NCBI GenBank assembly: GCA_037044905.1
Contig: JBAOKB010000004.1
Span: 1-64,000, forward strand
DNA length: 64,000 nt
Direction of reading: 5' to 3'
Source: Hortaea werneckii
Taxonomy: Eukaryota > Ascomycota > Dothideomycetes > Mycosphaerellales > Teratosphaeriaceae
A program made the position numbers and the translations under genes. Numbering within the stretch: position 1 is the stretch's first letter; every line of letters starts with the position of its first letter. Shown piece by piece: positions 54,101 to 63,394 of this stretch. The notes beneath the pieces were generated by a model. The model saw only the letters and a program-made list of their open reading frames with translations. It searched no databases and was not told where the DNA came from.

Positions 54101-54475
54101 ACCGCACGTACTCCACTGTGAAATCTAAAGATTTGCATAGTCGTCGAACTGACCAGCAGTCAACCGAACAGAACACCCGAAGGTGCACGACGGGACCGCT
54201 GGCCACAGATCTGTTGTTTTGGTGAGAAGAGGAAGAAGACCGCCCGTTGCGTGAACTTTTCTATAGCTTGAGCGTGCTGGTCCGCGCTAGGCAAAATGGG
54301 GAAGAGAGCCGGAACGGGATGTCAGGCGTTTGCGCCTGAGGCTGAAAACATGAATCGCGGAGGGGCCGGCTTGCTCTGAGGATCGCGAGTTGACCTTGAA
54401 TCTTCATCTTCCTCTTTAGACCACTATTCCTGTCGCTCATAAGAATCGCGTGGCGGCTGCGCCTAAGTTGCGATC
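51199..54475. other. Longest intergenic region of the window
   Basis: 3.3 kb between the wall protein and SNU66. ORFs at 51620-52006 (minus), 52033-52581 (minus) and 53624-54091 (plus, 155 codons from an ATG) show no recognisable domain, signal peptide or splice pattern. No RNA gene or mobile element seen. Confidence 0.45.
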
Positions 54476-56491
54476 ATGACCGACGCCGCTTCTATTGAGC
54501 AAATGAACAAGGTCCGTGTCTCTCTCGGCATGGCACCTCTGCCAGTACCCGGGCAAGGCAGCGGACCACAGTTCAAAGAAGGCGACGACTCTGAAGAAAG
54601 CGAGGAAGATGATATCAGCACTCTGGAGAAGCGACAAGCTGCCGCCGACAAAAACTGGCAGAAGTTGGAAACCGAGCGCAAGGAGAAGGAGGAGCGCGAA
54701 AGGCGAAAGGCTGCTGCAAAGAAGCAACGAGATGCTGCGCAGCGATTCGCAAAGATGGAGGGCAAAGGCTTGGGTGAGGCAAGCGACGAGGAAGAAGGAC
54801 TGGATACGCGAAGCTGGCTGCTGGGCCAGAAGAAGCGTCAGAAAAAGATCGACAAGGCGCGAAAGATGGAGGAAGAGCTAGCTGAGCGTGAGGCCCAGCA
54901 GACAGCAGACTACACTTCAAAGGATCTAGCGGGCGTTACAGTTGGACATGAGGCTGGGGAGTTTGAGGATGCAATGGGCGAGCAGGTACTCACACTCAAA
55001 GATGCCGAGATTGGCGAGGAGAGTGAGGACGACGAGCTAGAGAACCAAGATCTGAAGGCGAAGGAGAAGTTAGAAGAGAAGCTGAAGCTGAAGAAGAAAC
55101 GGCCGGATTACGATCCTACCGAACAGGGAGAGGCGAAGGCAGTGTTGAGCAAGTATGATGAGGAGATTGAAGGCAAGAAAGGCAAAAGATTCACCCTTGA
55201 TGGCCGAGGTAATACTGTGGAGGGGAAGCAGAAGACGGTAGATGATGATGGGTCAGTTAAAAGCAAAGGAGTGAAAGTGAACTTAGACATGCTCAAGGAC
55301 GAAGCACCCGTGTCTGATTACGTGGATCCATCCACTATCAAAGTGAAGAAGCCAAAGAAGGGCAAGAAGGAGAAGAAGGCTAGACAGAAGGCCGTCGATG
55401 AAGATGATATTGTTCCTCCAAAAGCTCCTGCACCTTCTGGTCAAGCCGACGATGCGATGGATGTTGATGGCGGTCATGGAGATGGTACTAATGGTGCCAG
55501 TAAGAAGCGAGCCTTTGAATTCGATGACGACGACCTTCAGGCTAAGCTGGCTGAGCAAAGACGAGCTGCACTCAAAAAGAGAAAGAAGACCGATGCCGCA
55601 GAGTTGGCGAGGCAGATGAGAGAAGAGATGCCTGTCGACGAGAACGATCAGGGAGAGGACGAGGTTGTGATTGACGAGACCAGTGAGTTTGTGGCGAATC
55701 TGAAGAAGCCTGAAGCGCCTGAGGAGCAAGAGACATCAAGAAAAAGTCGAACTCCTCAACCCCCGGTCTCTCATGGAGCGGACGAAGCCGAGGACGACGA
55801 TGGCGACACAGCCATGGCTGGCCAGGTGTCATATGCCGAAGCAGAGGAAGCAGAGGAGCGGGCGAAACGTGAGACGTCTACACCAGCGGCTGGCACTCCT
55901 GATGTTACCGCGACAGGTCTCGAAGAGGAGTCAACGATGGATCAGGGTCTCGGCGCATCGCTTTCTCTTCTCCGCAAGCGTGGGCTCATCCATGACCCAG
56001 GCGCCGAGGATCTCACAGAGAAGGAGCGGGCGCGAAACAAGTTCCTTGCTGACAAGCAAAACCTTATCGACGAGTACGATGCAAAGGCGCGTGAACAGCG
56101 TGAGATGGACCGCCGTTCAGGCCGCTGGGATCGCATGTCCAACCGCGAGCGCGACGCATATGCTCGCCAGCAGAACGAAGCACGTGAAGCCTATGTGGCG
56201 AAGCTGCAGGCTGACATGTTCGCGAAGCATTACAGACCAGACGTCAAACTGCAATATCACGATGAGTACGGTCGCGGGATGAACCAGAAAGAGGCTTTTA
56301 AGCATCTGTCACACATGTTCCACGGCAAGGGAAGCGGCAAGCAAAAGACGGAGAAGAGATTGAAGAAGATTGATGACGAGAAGAGGGAGAATGCGAAGGG
56401 TGTGCTACACGCGGGCGAGGAAGGCGGTTTCGCAAACGTGCAAGGTAGGGAAGGTAAGAGGCAGAAGCAGGCAGGCGTGAGGCTGCAGTAG
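54476..56491 (+). CDS. SNU66: U4/U6.U5 tri-snRNP protein SNU66 (SART-1 family)
   Basis: 671-residue single-exon nuclear splicing factor. The start MTDAASIEQMNKVRVSLGMA ending in PLPVPG is the family hallmark. Then come long Lys/Glu-rich helical stretches (ERKEKEERERRKAAAKKQRD), LDTRSWLLGQKKRQKKIDKA, TSKDLAGVTVGHEAGEF, KRFTLDGRGNTVEGK and the C-terminal conserved part GLGASLSLLRKRGLIHDPGA, DIKLQYHDEYGR-like VKLQYHDEYGRGMNQKEAFK and LSHMFHGKGSGKQKTEKRLK. Length is between yeast Snu66 (587) and human SART1 (800). Confidence 0.95.
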   Translation: MTDAASIEQMNKVRVSLGMAPLPVPGQGSGPQFKEGDDSEESEEDDISTLEKRQAAADKNWQKLETERKEKEERERRKAAAKKQRDAAQRFAKMEGKGLGEASDEEEGLDTRSWLLGQKKRQKKIDKARKMEEELAEREAQQTADYTSKDLAGVTVGHEAGEFEDAMGEQVLTLKDAEIGEESEDDELENQDLKAKEKLEEKLKLKKKRPDYDPTEQGEAKAVLSKYDEEIEGKKGKRFTLDGRGNTVEGKQKTVDDDGSVKSKGVKVNLDMLKDEAPVSDYVDPSTIKVKKPKKGKKEKKARQKAVDEDDIVPPKAPAPSGQADDAMDVDGGHGDGTNGASKKRAFEFDDDDLQAKLAEQRRAALKKRKKTDAAELARQMREEMPVDENDQGEDEVVIDETSEFVANLKKPEAPEEQETSRKSRTPQPPVSHGADEAEDDDGDTAMAGQVSYAEAEEAEERAKRETSTPAAGTPDVTATGLEEESTMDQGLGASLSLLRKRGLIHDPGAEDLTEKERARNKFLADKQNLIDEYDAKAREQREMDRRSGRWDRMSNRERDAYARQQNEAREAYVAKLQADMFAKHYRPDVKLQYHDEYGRGMNQKEAFKHLSHMFHGKGSGKQKTEKRLKKIDDEKRENAKGVLHAGEEGGFANVQGREGKRQKQAGVRLQ

Positions 56492-57801
56492 ATGCACAAC
56501 GATCACGAGCCAATGGCGCACAACCAGAGGTTAGTACTCACCAATCTTTATATCATACCATAAATTTGTATTCACAATACCATCAGTTTTACTGGAAATG
56601 AGATATGCTGTTGCGCCTACCACCTGGGCCAAGGCTGGGTGCGCGAAGTACAGGTGAGTGCATTCTACAGACTTTCTCATTTGAATGTATTCCTTCAATG
56701 TCCCTTGAAGCCGGGGCAGGTTAGGCAAAGGCTTGATTGACCGTTTCGTGACGGGGCTCGGTCAGACCTTTTCTTCTGTTTGGGAGGTACGCAAGCTTCG
56801 CCTCTTACGCCACAGCCTGGTCGGTATGCATGGAAGTGACTGCCAGTATGAAGGCCGAAGACATGAAAGGTAGGTGTACGCCGAGATCTGGATGTCACAC
56901 TCGTTTCCTAGATCTAGCTCTTTCAATCTCTGCCTCTTTGAGCCTTGACATTTTTCGCCGGAGCTCTATTTCATGGGCACTTTTCTTGCTTTGGCTTCGA
57001 TCTCCAGAGTTTCCTTTACCAATCATGGCACTTACGAAAACCATGGCACTCGACACCACAAGGATTGTTCATGCTTTCGGACAGCGAGTCGCGAGCACCG
57101 CAGGCTTTCAGTATCTTCATGTCCCTCCCCTAAACTACTAGGACTTCATTCCCCAGAGATGCTGTACCTAGTGCATGAGGAATATTCTGGGTGTCGTAAG
57201 GCTGCAGCTCTTCCGCCCGTTCATGACGTCCTACGGTGACTACTGCGGGCAGCGAGGGCAGAAGGTTGACAAGATGTCAGGTATTGACTCCTTCAAAGCG
57301 CGGTTTGGAATCCCATGGCCGCCAGCCTTCGTCAATGGAGAGGAATCAATGGCAGACGTGATTCAATGCTGAGATGATTGCTGAATCAAGCCGACAATCC
57401 GGAACAATGATTGGCAGAGACAATAACAGACGGGGCTGTCTTGGAATAGTTTGCTGTGAGATTGCAGAAGAGAGGATTTGGAATGGCCATTGAGCCTTGT
57501 ATTGTAGTTGTATTGATTGTAAAGGGTACAATCTTATCTTTGAAACTAGCAAGAGGTATTCATCACGTCATGACGCGTGAAAATGGTCGATAACTCTGGC
57601 CTCTACCTTGACTCGGACTGCCGAAGAGTGAACGCGATGTTGGAGTCCCAGCGCGCGATGGTCCGTGCGAGACGCAGTTTCCGACGTGAAGCCCTTTGGA
57701 TACTTACAACTCCTTCCGCCACGCTTGCCACTGCATTTTTTCATTAACACGTTGGAACTTACTAATTGTCCCAGTCGAAGATACTTCCATTGGTTACCAT
57801 C
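56492..57801. other. Intergenic SNU66/EAF3
   Basis: 1.3 kb; short ORFs (for example 56830-57141) have no family likeness. A segment at 57190-57250 (TGACGTCCTACGGTGACTAC) faintly resembles the ~100-bp repeat cores of the island. Confidence 0.4.
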
Positions 57802-59266
57802 ATGGCCCCATCAACATCTTCGCAGCCAATGTATCAAAAGGATGAGCGGGTCCTTTGCTTTCACCATGAGCTGCTATACGAAGCCAAGGTCCTGGACCAC
57901 AAAATGAAAGACCCCAACGACAAGAAGGATGGCTACTCTTATCGCGTTCACTACAAGGGCTGGAAGAACACGTATGTTTCTCTTTTCTTTTCAAATCCCT
58001 TGGAAATGCTAGCCCTCCCACTTCGCCAGGCCTCATTCCTCCCCTCATAAGCGGTCAAGCGCCGCGATGATCGCACGCAGATCATCTAATTAAAATCAGC
58101 ATGCTGCTTTCGTTGGGCGCTGAGCATCCTCTGGATTGCTGCACGCGATCCACGCAACTTAGGCAGTGGCATACCAGTGGCCCTCAAACATCACGCTGAC
58201 CAGTTTCGCACTCGCAGATGGGACGACTGGGTTCCGCAAGAACGCCTCCGTAAGTTCACGGAGGAGAACAAGGAGCTCGCTTCGAACCTGAAAAAGGACA
58301 TGGATGCCCAGAGACGAGCGACTACCGGAAAGCCATTACCCGCTTCCACCAAAAAGCGGGTGTATGGTTCTGACGCCGCGGGTTCGTCAGCACGAGGCAG
58401 CGAAGATCGCAGCTCCGTGGCACCGCAACCACCGAAAGGCACAAAGCGTGGCCGAACTGAGATCGAAGGCATCGACAAGGTGCGTTTACTGTGTTCTTTT
58501 GATGCCTTTGCCAGAGGGTGTCCTTGCTGTGCCGCTCGTTCTTTGATCGGCGGCGGGCCTACTGCGAAATTAATGTACAAGAATCGCCATGGCTTTACCT
58601 CCGGCTGGTCCGCTAGAGAACTCCGCAACTGACAGTTCTTGATGAAATATAGGAAGAAGACTTTATCCGCAGACCTGCAGTCCGGATAGTAATCCCAGAA
58701 AGCCTCAAGACCATCCTCGTCGACGATTGGGAGAAGGTCACGAAGGATTCCAAGCTCGCCCCAGTCCCCTCTCAGACTCCAATCTCACAATTTCTGAACG
58801 ACTACCAAAACTACGAGAGCCAGTACCGCCGGCCGGGTTCAGCCGACGCAGACATACTTGAAGAGGTCATTGCTGGCATCAAGGAGTACTTCAACAAGTC
58901 GCTGGGCCGCATCTTACTGTACCGCTTCGAGCGTCAGCAGTTCTACGAGGTCCACAAGCAAATCGAATCGGGTCACGGCGAGCATGCGGGAAAGTCACTG
59001 TGTGACATGTACGGGTGTGAGCATTTGCTACGATTGTTTGGTAAGCCAAGCCAACCGCTGCCTGCCTGGGCTATGCTAACCAGGAGATAGTCTCCATGCC
59101 AGATCTCATCGCGCATACCAACATGGACCAACAGTCTGTGAGCCGTCTGCGTGAGGAGCTGTCAAAGATGACGCAGTTCTTAGGCAAGCGTGTGGACAAG
59201 TACATCTCAAATCCATATGAGCATCCAGGACAGGATTACTCTGACGGGGTTAAAACTGGCGCTTGA
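57802..59266 (+). CDS. EAF3: Chromo/MRG domain protein EAF3
   Basis: 331 residues from exons 57802-57971, 58218-58479, 58653-59040 and 59091-59266, all joins in phase. EAF3 (MRG15) is a subunit of the NuA4 acetyltransferase and Rpd3S deacetylase complexes and reads methylated H3K36. Chromo barrel at about residues 10-85: ERVLCFHHELLYEAKVLDHK, YRVHYKGWKNTWDDWVPQER, with the intron between T and W; aromatic cage residues are present. A basic Ser/Ala linker with KGTKRGRTEIEG follows. The MRG domain runs from about 150: IRRPAVRIVIPESLKTILVD, DWEKVTKDSKL, FNKSLGRILLYRFERQQF, CEHLLRLFVSMPDL and the end FLGKRVDKYISNPYEHPGQD. Splicing is needed for every conserved block. Confidence 0.95.
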
Positions 59267-59509
59267 GAGGGATTGATGTTCAGGTGTGCTTCTGGCATCT
59301 AGTGATAGCATAGCGCGGGCGTACGGTTGTCTCGGGGTTGCTTGAATTGTCTACCTCAAAGCTTTAGGGTGGATGGAACGGAGTCTCTCAGAAGGCAGAT
59401 TCATTTTCAAGAATGGGACTGATACTACTTGAGTAGCTTGATTCAATGAGAACTTGTCAGAGATTCCTGGCAAGCGGTCTTCCTTTGCTCGCGCGTAAGC
59501 CGCCCCCTT

Positions 59510-61615
59510 CTATGCATTAGCCCACAACACATATCGCATCAACAGCCCGTCCTGCTTGAGCAAGCTCCAGTCTGCCCTCAAACCAAGCGGCCGCTCATCA
59601 CTTGGCTCATCTTTCAAGACACTCAGCATCTGCTGCAAGTCACCCTTATGATTATCTGCCAGGTTTAACATGCATGTCTCGCAGAGCGACAAGCCACATC
59701 CCTGGCACTCATGGCCCAACAAGTCGACCGAGCTGGCTGCTTCGCACTCGTAGCTGGCTAACGAAGGGCACAAAGAACACCATCGATCCTGCTGCCTCAA
59801 CGCTCCGGAGAAAAGAGAACTCATCGCCCCTTCCACGTCCATCGTCTCAGGATTCAAGCCGGTGATGAGTCGCATTTTGTGGCTTTCGCACATGATGATC
59901 AGGAGACGTCGCATAGTACAGGCAGTGCAAACACGCGTGGGCTCGACTCCATCCTCTCTATGTCCGCCACCAACCTCGTCGTAGCCGCGTCCATCTCGCC
60001 AGTCGATGACGTCGTACTCTTTAGACTCCAGGCCGATGATTTGGAAGCTGGTGTGTTCGCAGAAACTGCAAGACATGCTGCCGGTGGCATCCTCGGCGTT
60101 GAATTGAATTGGGTGACTGAACCTAGATACTATTGTCTTCGTCGCGCCGCTCGAGGCATGCCTGGGGTCTTCCGTTGCGCCATTCTTTTGATGCTTGACG
60201 GCGGCGTAGTCTTCGGCCGGCTTGCCAACTGCTCTCCTCTTTCTCGGCGCGGCAGCAGTGCGCGGCTTGATGCTATGCTGATGCGGCGCAGCCGAAACCT
60301 GGCCCGTTTTCTCCGAAAGACATTTGTTGCCAGTCCGCTTACACTCTGTGCAGTCTTCGGCGGCAGCGCTGCAGGCGAGAGAGCAGCCTTTACCTTCGCT
60401 TCTACAAGTGTAGCATTCCCCACTCGTCTTCGTTGGTGTCTTTTTCGGCAGAGGGTCCTTCTTGTAATCACGATCGTATCTTATTCGTTGGATGATGCTC
60501 TCTTTCCGTGGGGCGGCTTCGCAATCACAACCCTCACTGGCACAGTCTTCGCACGGTCCGCTGTGATCTGAAGTATAGGCAAAGGAACAAATTTGCTTTT
60601 TCCGCTTACAGCGCTCGCAGCTCAGCTTTCGCGGCGGTGGCAATATCAGATCGCAATGATGGTCATCTTCGTAACATGTATAGCATGGCCAACCTCTTTC
60701 ATCGTCGAGTAGAGGACAGCGGATGTTAAGAGCAAGACAACCCCAACAGCCACGCGCCGAAGGATGGCCTATGAGACTGGCGGGAAAGGAGGGATCGCTC
60801 GTGAGCTCGTCTTTCAATCGCTTACCTGCGTCGTGGTGGACGGATTTGTCTCTACCGCAGTCTCGAAGTCGTCGGCCCCTTGCAAAGTCTTGAGGCTGCT
60901 GCCTGGTTGCAGCTGATAAACGCTTCACATGACCGCGGAAAGCTGACTTGCCTGCATCTGAGCTAAAGTGAAGCTTCACCTGCAACTCCGTGACTTTTGA
61001 GAGGAGTGCCGTTTCTGTATTTTCTTGATTTTCCTTTGGTCCAAGTGAGACATCCTCATCGCCTCCGGAATGCGTACGCGGCCGACGTCTCCATATTCTC
61101 GCCCTGCGCCGGCGGATTTCTTCGTTGGGATCATAATCTCCCGTCTCATCGTGGTCAATCCATGTGCTCATGAAACCCGCTCTGGATGTCTGTGGTCTTA
61201 ACTTCCTCTTCTGGACTTGAGTTTCATCGATATAGTCGTCTGGGGGGTCGATGCCGCCGGAAGACAGATCTTGCACATGAGCTTCGTCTTGTCCGGTGTC
61301 CATACTGTAGGTGTCGACCGTCTGGTCCAGGAGAGGATCATGATTGTCCATGATCGATGTCTGTGATTGTAACATCTCAAAGGTGGCGGCAGACTTCAGA
61401 GCCAGGTCTTGTGAAGAGCTAAGAGGTGAGAACGTAGGCGCGACATCTGAAGAGGCCGGAATTTCATCCGACATTGGCGAGCTTGTAGTGCCCTCGAAGA
61501 TGTCTTGTCCAGGAGGCCAAGGATCCTCACTACCAGTCCAGCCTATGATTTTCTCGGTTTCGGTTTCTATTTCTGAGTCTTGCCACTTCAGATCGAGGTG
61601 GTGGTTGGTGGTCAT
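59510..61615 (-). CDS. Protein with three tandem Zn2Cys6 clusters
   Basis: 701 residues, single exon. Residues 290-432 hold three consecutive clusters, each with exact fungal binuclear spacing: Cys290-321 (C-x2-C-x6-C-x10-C-x2-C-x6-C), Cys333-365 (x2, x6, x11, x2, x6; CERCKRKKQIC is the basic, Gal4-like form) and Cys401-432 (x2, x6, x10, x2, x6). Zn2Cys6 regulators normally have one cluster at the N-terminus; none of the fungal-specific middle homology region is seen here. The N-terminal 280 residues are acidic and probably disordered, with an Arg-rich patch RRRRARIWRRRPR (168-180). The C-terminal 200 residues have further CxxC pairs (CSFCEH, CTACTMR, CSLCPS, ECQGCGLSLCETC), likely another zinc fold. 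It is probably nuclear; DNA or RNA binding is inference. It faces the histidine phosphatase gene head to head. Confidence 0.85.
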   Translation of the reverse strand: MTTNHHLDLKWQDSEIETETEKIIGWTGSEDPWPPGQDIFEGTTSSPMSDEIPASSDVAPTFSPLSSSQDLALKSAATFEMLQSQTSIMDNHDPLLDQTVDTYSMDTGQDEAHVQDLSSGGIDPPDDYIDETQVQKRKLRPQTSRAGFMSTWIDHDETGDYDPNEEIRRRRARIWRRRPRTHSGGDEDVSLGPKENQENTETALLSKVTELQVKLHFSSDAGKSAFRGHVKRLSAATRQQPQDFARGRRLRDCGRDKSVHHDAGKRLKDELTSDPSFPASLIGHPSARGCWGCLALNIRCPLLDDERGWPCYTCYEDDHHCDLILPPPRKLSCERCKRKKQICSFAYTSDHSGPCEDCASEGCDCEAAPRKESIIQRIRYDRDYKKDPLPKKTPTKTSGECYTCRSEGKGCSLACSAAAEDCTECKRTGNKCLSEKTGQVSAAPHQHSIKPRTAAAPRKRRAVGKPAEDYAAVKHQKNGATEDPRHASSGATKTIVSRFSHPIQFNAEDATGSMSCSFCEHTSFQIIGLESKEYDVIDWRDGRGYDEVGGGHREDGVEPTRVCTACTMRRLLIIMCESHKMRLITGLNPETMDVEGAMSSLFSGALRQQDRWCSLCPSLASYECEAASSVDLLGHECQGCGLSLCETCMLNLADNHKGDLQQMLSVLKDEPSDERPLGLRADWSLLKQDGLLMRYVLWANA
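60320..60748 (-). other. DNA encoding the three Zn2Cys6 clusters
   Basis: Codons for Cys290 to Cys432 of the protein above. Linkers between clusters are 11 and 35 residues. The clusters differ in their basic loops: only the second is Lys/Arg-rich. Confidence 0.85.
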
Positions 61616-62278
61616 GATTTATTTTGGTCCTGCGTTGCCTCTTGCATTTCGCCAGGCTTTTATTACAACAGACCTAGAAAAAGCTGATTGAACAAGACAC
61701 TGAAGAAGGAAGAGGGTGAAGAAAACTGGCTTCGCAGAGAGGTAGATGAAGATGAAGATGAATTTGGTCTATACACTTGCCGTTGCTTTGTGACGCCAGT
61801 CCATCCCATGCTGGAGCTTCATATGCTACTTTTTGACATGCTGAAAGAGATTCAGATTCTCGGTTCCCTTCCGAGTAATGTAATGCATGTACGCAGGCTC
61901 TAGCAGATGACATTGCGTACCTTCTGCCCGGTCCAGGCTCGTGGTTTGACTGTGATGTAGCTCGGGCAGATGGTCATGCACGGTATCACCTGGCATCTGG
62001 CATGACAGTGGTATCACTCTGGACAACTTTGTATGATCGCTGTTATCGCATAGAGACAGGTGTGGCGTGGGTGTGTACGGTGCGTATTGATGCGTGTTTG
62101 CCGATGTCAAAGCGGCAGAAGAGCTACCCCGAGGTGCACGGCCCCAACACACAAGCGAAAAGCTCCTGTTATTTGTACTGCTAAAGACTTCCTCTTCTTC
62201 TTCTTCAGCACAACACTTTTACATACACATTTTTCGCCAGGCGCCTGATCTGTCTGCTTTCACAACCATGCGAGCTCC
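61616..62278. other. Divergent promoter between zinc-cluster gene and histidine phosphatase
   Basis: 663 bp. A CTTCTTCTT pyrimidine stretch at 62190-62206 is followed by a TTTTTCGCCAG that could be an intron end in the leader. A four-codon uORF lies at the right end. Confidence 0.45.
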
Positions 62279-62282
62279 ATGA
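62268..62282 (+). promoter_or_regulatory. Four-codon uORF overlapping the main start (ATGA)
   Basis: ATG CGA GCT CCA TGA; its TGA (62280-62282) overlaps the main ATG (62279-62281). The uORF start has A at -3 (ACCATGC), the main start has T at -3, so scanning ribosomes should often use the uORF first and reach the main start by reinitiation or leaky scanning. Confidence 0.6.
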
Positions 62283-63394
62283 AGCTCTTTCTGGTCCGGC
62301 ATGGAGAGACCGTCGATAATGTAGCAGGCCTGTACGCCGGCGTTCGCGATTCGGCCCTGACCAACCATGGCTTCGACCAAGCACGCCGGCTGGGCGAGTA
62401 CTTCGATCAGATTGATGTGAGATTCAGTCATATCTTCTCATCGCCACTGTCTCGAGCCTACAAGACAGCGGAGGCCATCCAGACGGCGCAGAAGCCCCTA
62501 TCTGACCCCGATGGCGATCCGAAGCGGTCTGTCCGCGGCATTGTAAAGGTCGAGGCTCTCATGGAGCAAGACTTTGGCTTCTACGAGGGCAAGCCGTACT
62601 ATGCCAAGACTGATCCAAGGCGTAGTGGAAGAGATGCACATCATGAGAAGCATAAGAATGACCCTGGCTTCGTGGACATTGAGAGCAAGGATGCCATCGC
62701 TAGGCGGGCAGATGTCTTCTTAGATGAGCACCTTGTCCCGTTGCTACGTGGCAATGAGGAAGACGATGAGCTCGTGGTCGCTGTTGTGTCTCATGGCATG
62801 CTGCTCATGCATCTCTGGCGGCGGCTGCTCCTTCGCTTGCCACGGAAGAGCTTGACCATTGCGCCTGAGGTAACGGAAGCAAGGGGCAGCGTCGTTCTAG
62901 AGCATTTAGGAGGCTGGGGAAATACCGGCTTTCTTGAACTGTCCTTGACTAAAGAGGCAAGAGACGTTGCCATCGAGCCTGCTGATAACGAGCCACGGCA
63001 TCACGCACAAGACCCTCCACATGCTCCACCTGAGCCAAGTCCACCTACCCGCGGTGCTCAAGCCGAGGACTCTCAAGCGAAAGCCGCTCTATCTACAGAC
63101 TCTAGCACAGGCGACGCTGTCGCACCGCCTACTCCTGTGCCTCCGCCAGCCGAGGTTGGCGAAGCTGAAGCAAAGGCAGAGGCTACACCGCAGACATCTA
63201 TAGAGCTTGGTCCCGGGAAAGACCCATCCGAGACGCCCATCCTTCACGGCTGGTCTACAACGATCCTTGCCATTGACAGCAAGCAGCACCTCGGAGGCCT
63301 GAAAAGGCAGAGAGGCGGCATTGGCAGTCTAGCTCACGACGAAGGGCAGAAGAAGCTCGATAGCTTCTTTCGCAAGCGTCAAAAGACGGACTGA
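62279..63394 (+). CDS. Histidine phosphatase (phosphoglycerate mutase family) with C-terminal PIP box
   Basis: 371 residues, single exon. Residues 1-230 form a histidine-phosphatase domain: LFLVRHGETVDNVAG with His8 as phospho-acceptor, FSSPLSRAYKTAEAI, acid residue region MEQDFGFYEGKPYY, and the second catalytic His in VVSHGMLLMHLW. The substrate is unknown. The last ~140 residues are Pro/Ala/Glu-rich linker, then a conserved-looking tail HLGGLKRQRGGIGSLAHDEG and QKKLDSFF (357-364), an exact PCNA-interaction box Q-x-x-L-x-x-F-F followed by RKRQK, which may also serve as nuclear signal. This suggests a nuclear phosphatase brought to replication or repair sites; that role is inference. Confidence 0.88.
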   Translation: MKLFLVRHGETVDNVAGLYAGVRDSALTNHGFDQARRLGEYFDQIDVRFSHIFSSPLSRAYKTAEAIQTAQKPLSDPDGDPKRSVRGIVKVEALMEQDFGFYEGKPYYAKTDPRRSGRDAHHEKHKNDPGFVDIESKDAIARRADVFLDEHLVPLLRGNEEDDELVVAVVSHGMLLMHLWRRLLLRLPRKSLTIAPEVTEARGSVVLEHLGGWGNTGFLELSLTKEARDVAIEPADNEPRHHAQDPPHAPPEPSPPTRGAQAEDSQAKAALSTDSSTGDAVAPPTPVPPPAEVGEAEAKAEATPQTSIELGPGKDPSETPILHGWSTTILAIDSKQHLGGLKRQRGGIGSLAHDEGQKKLDSFFRKRQKTD

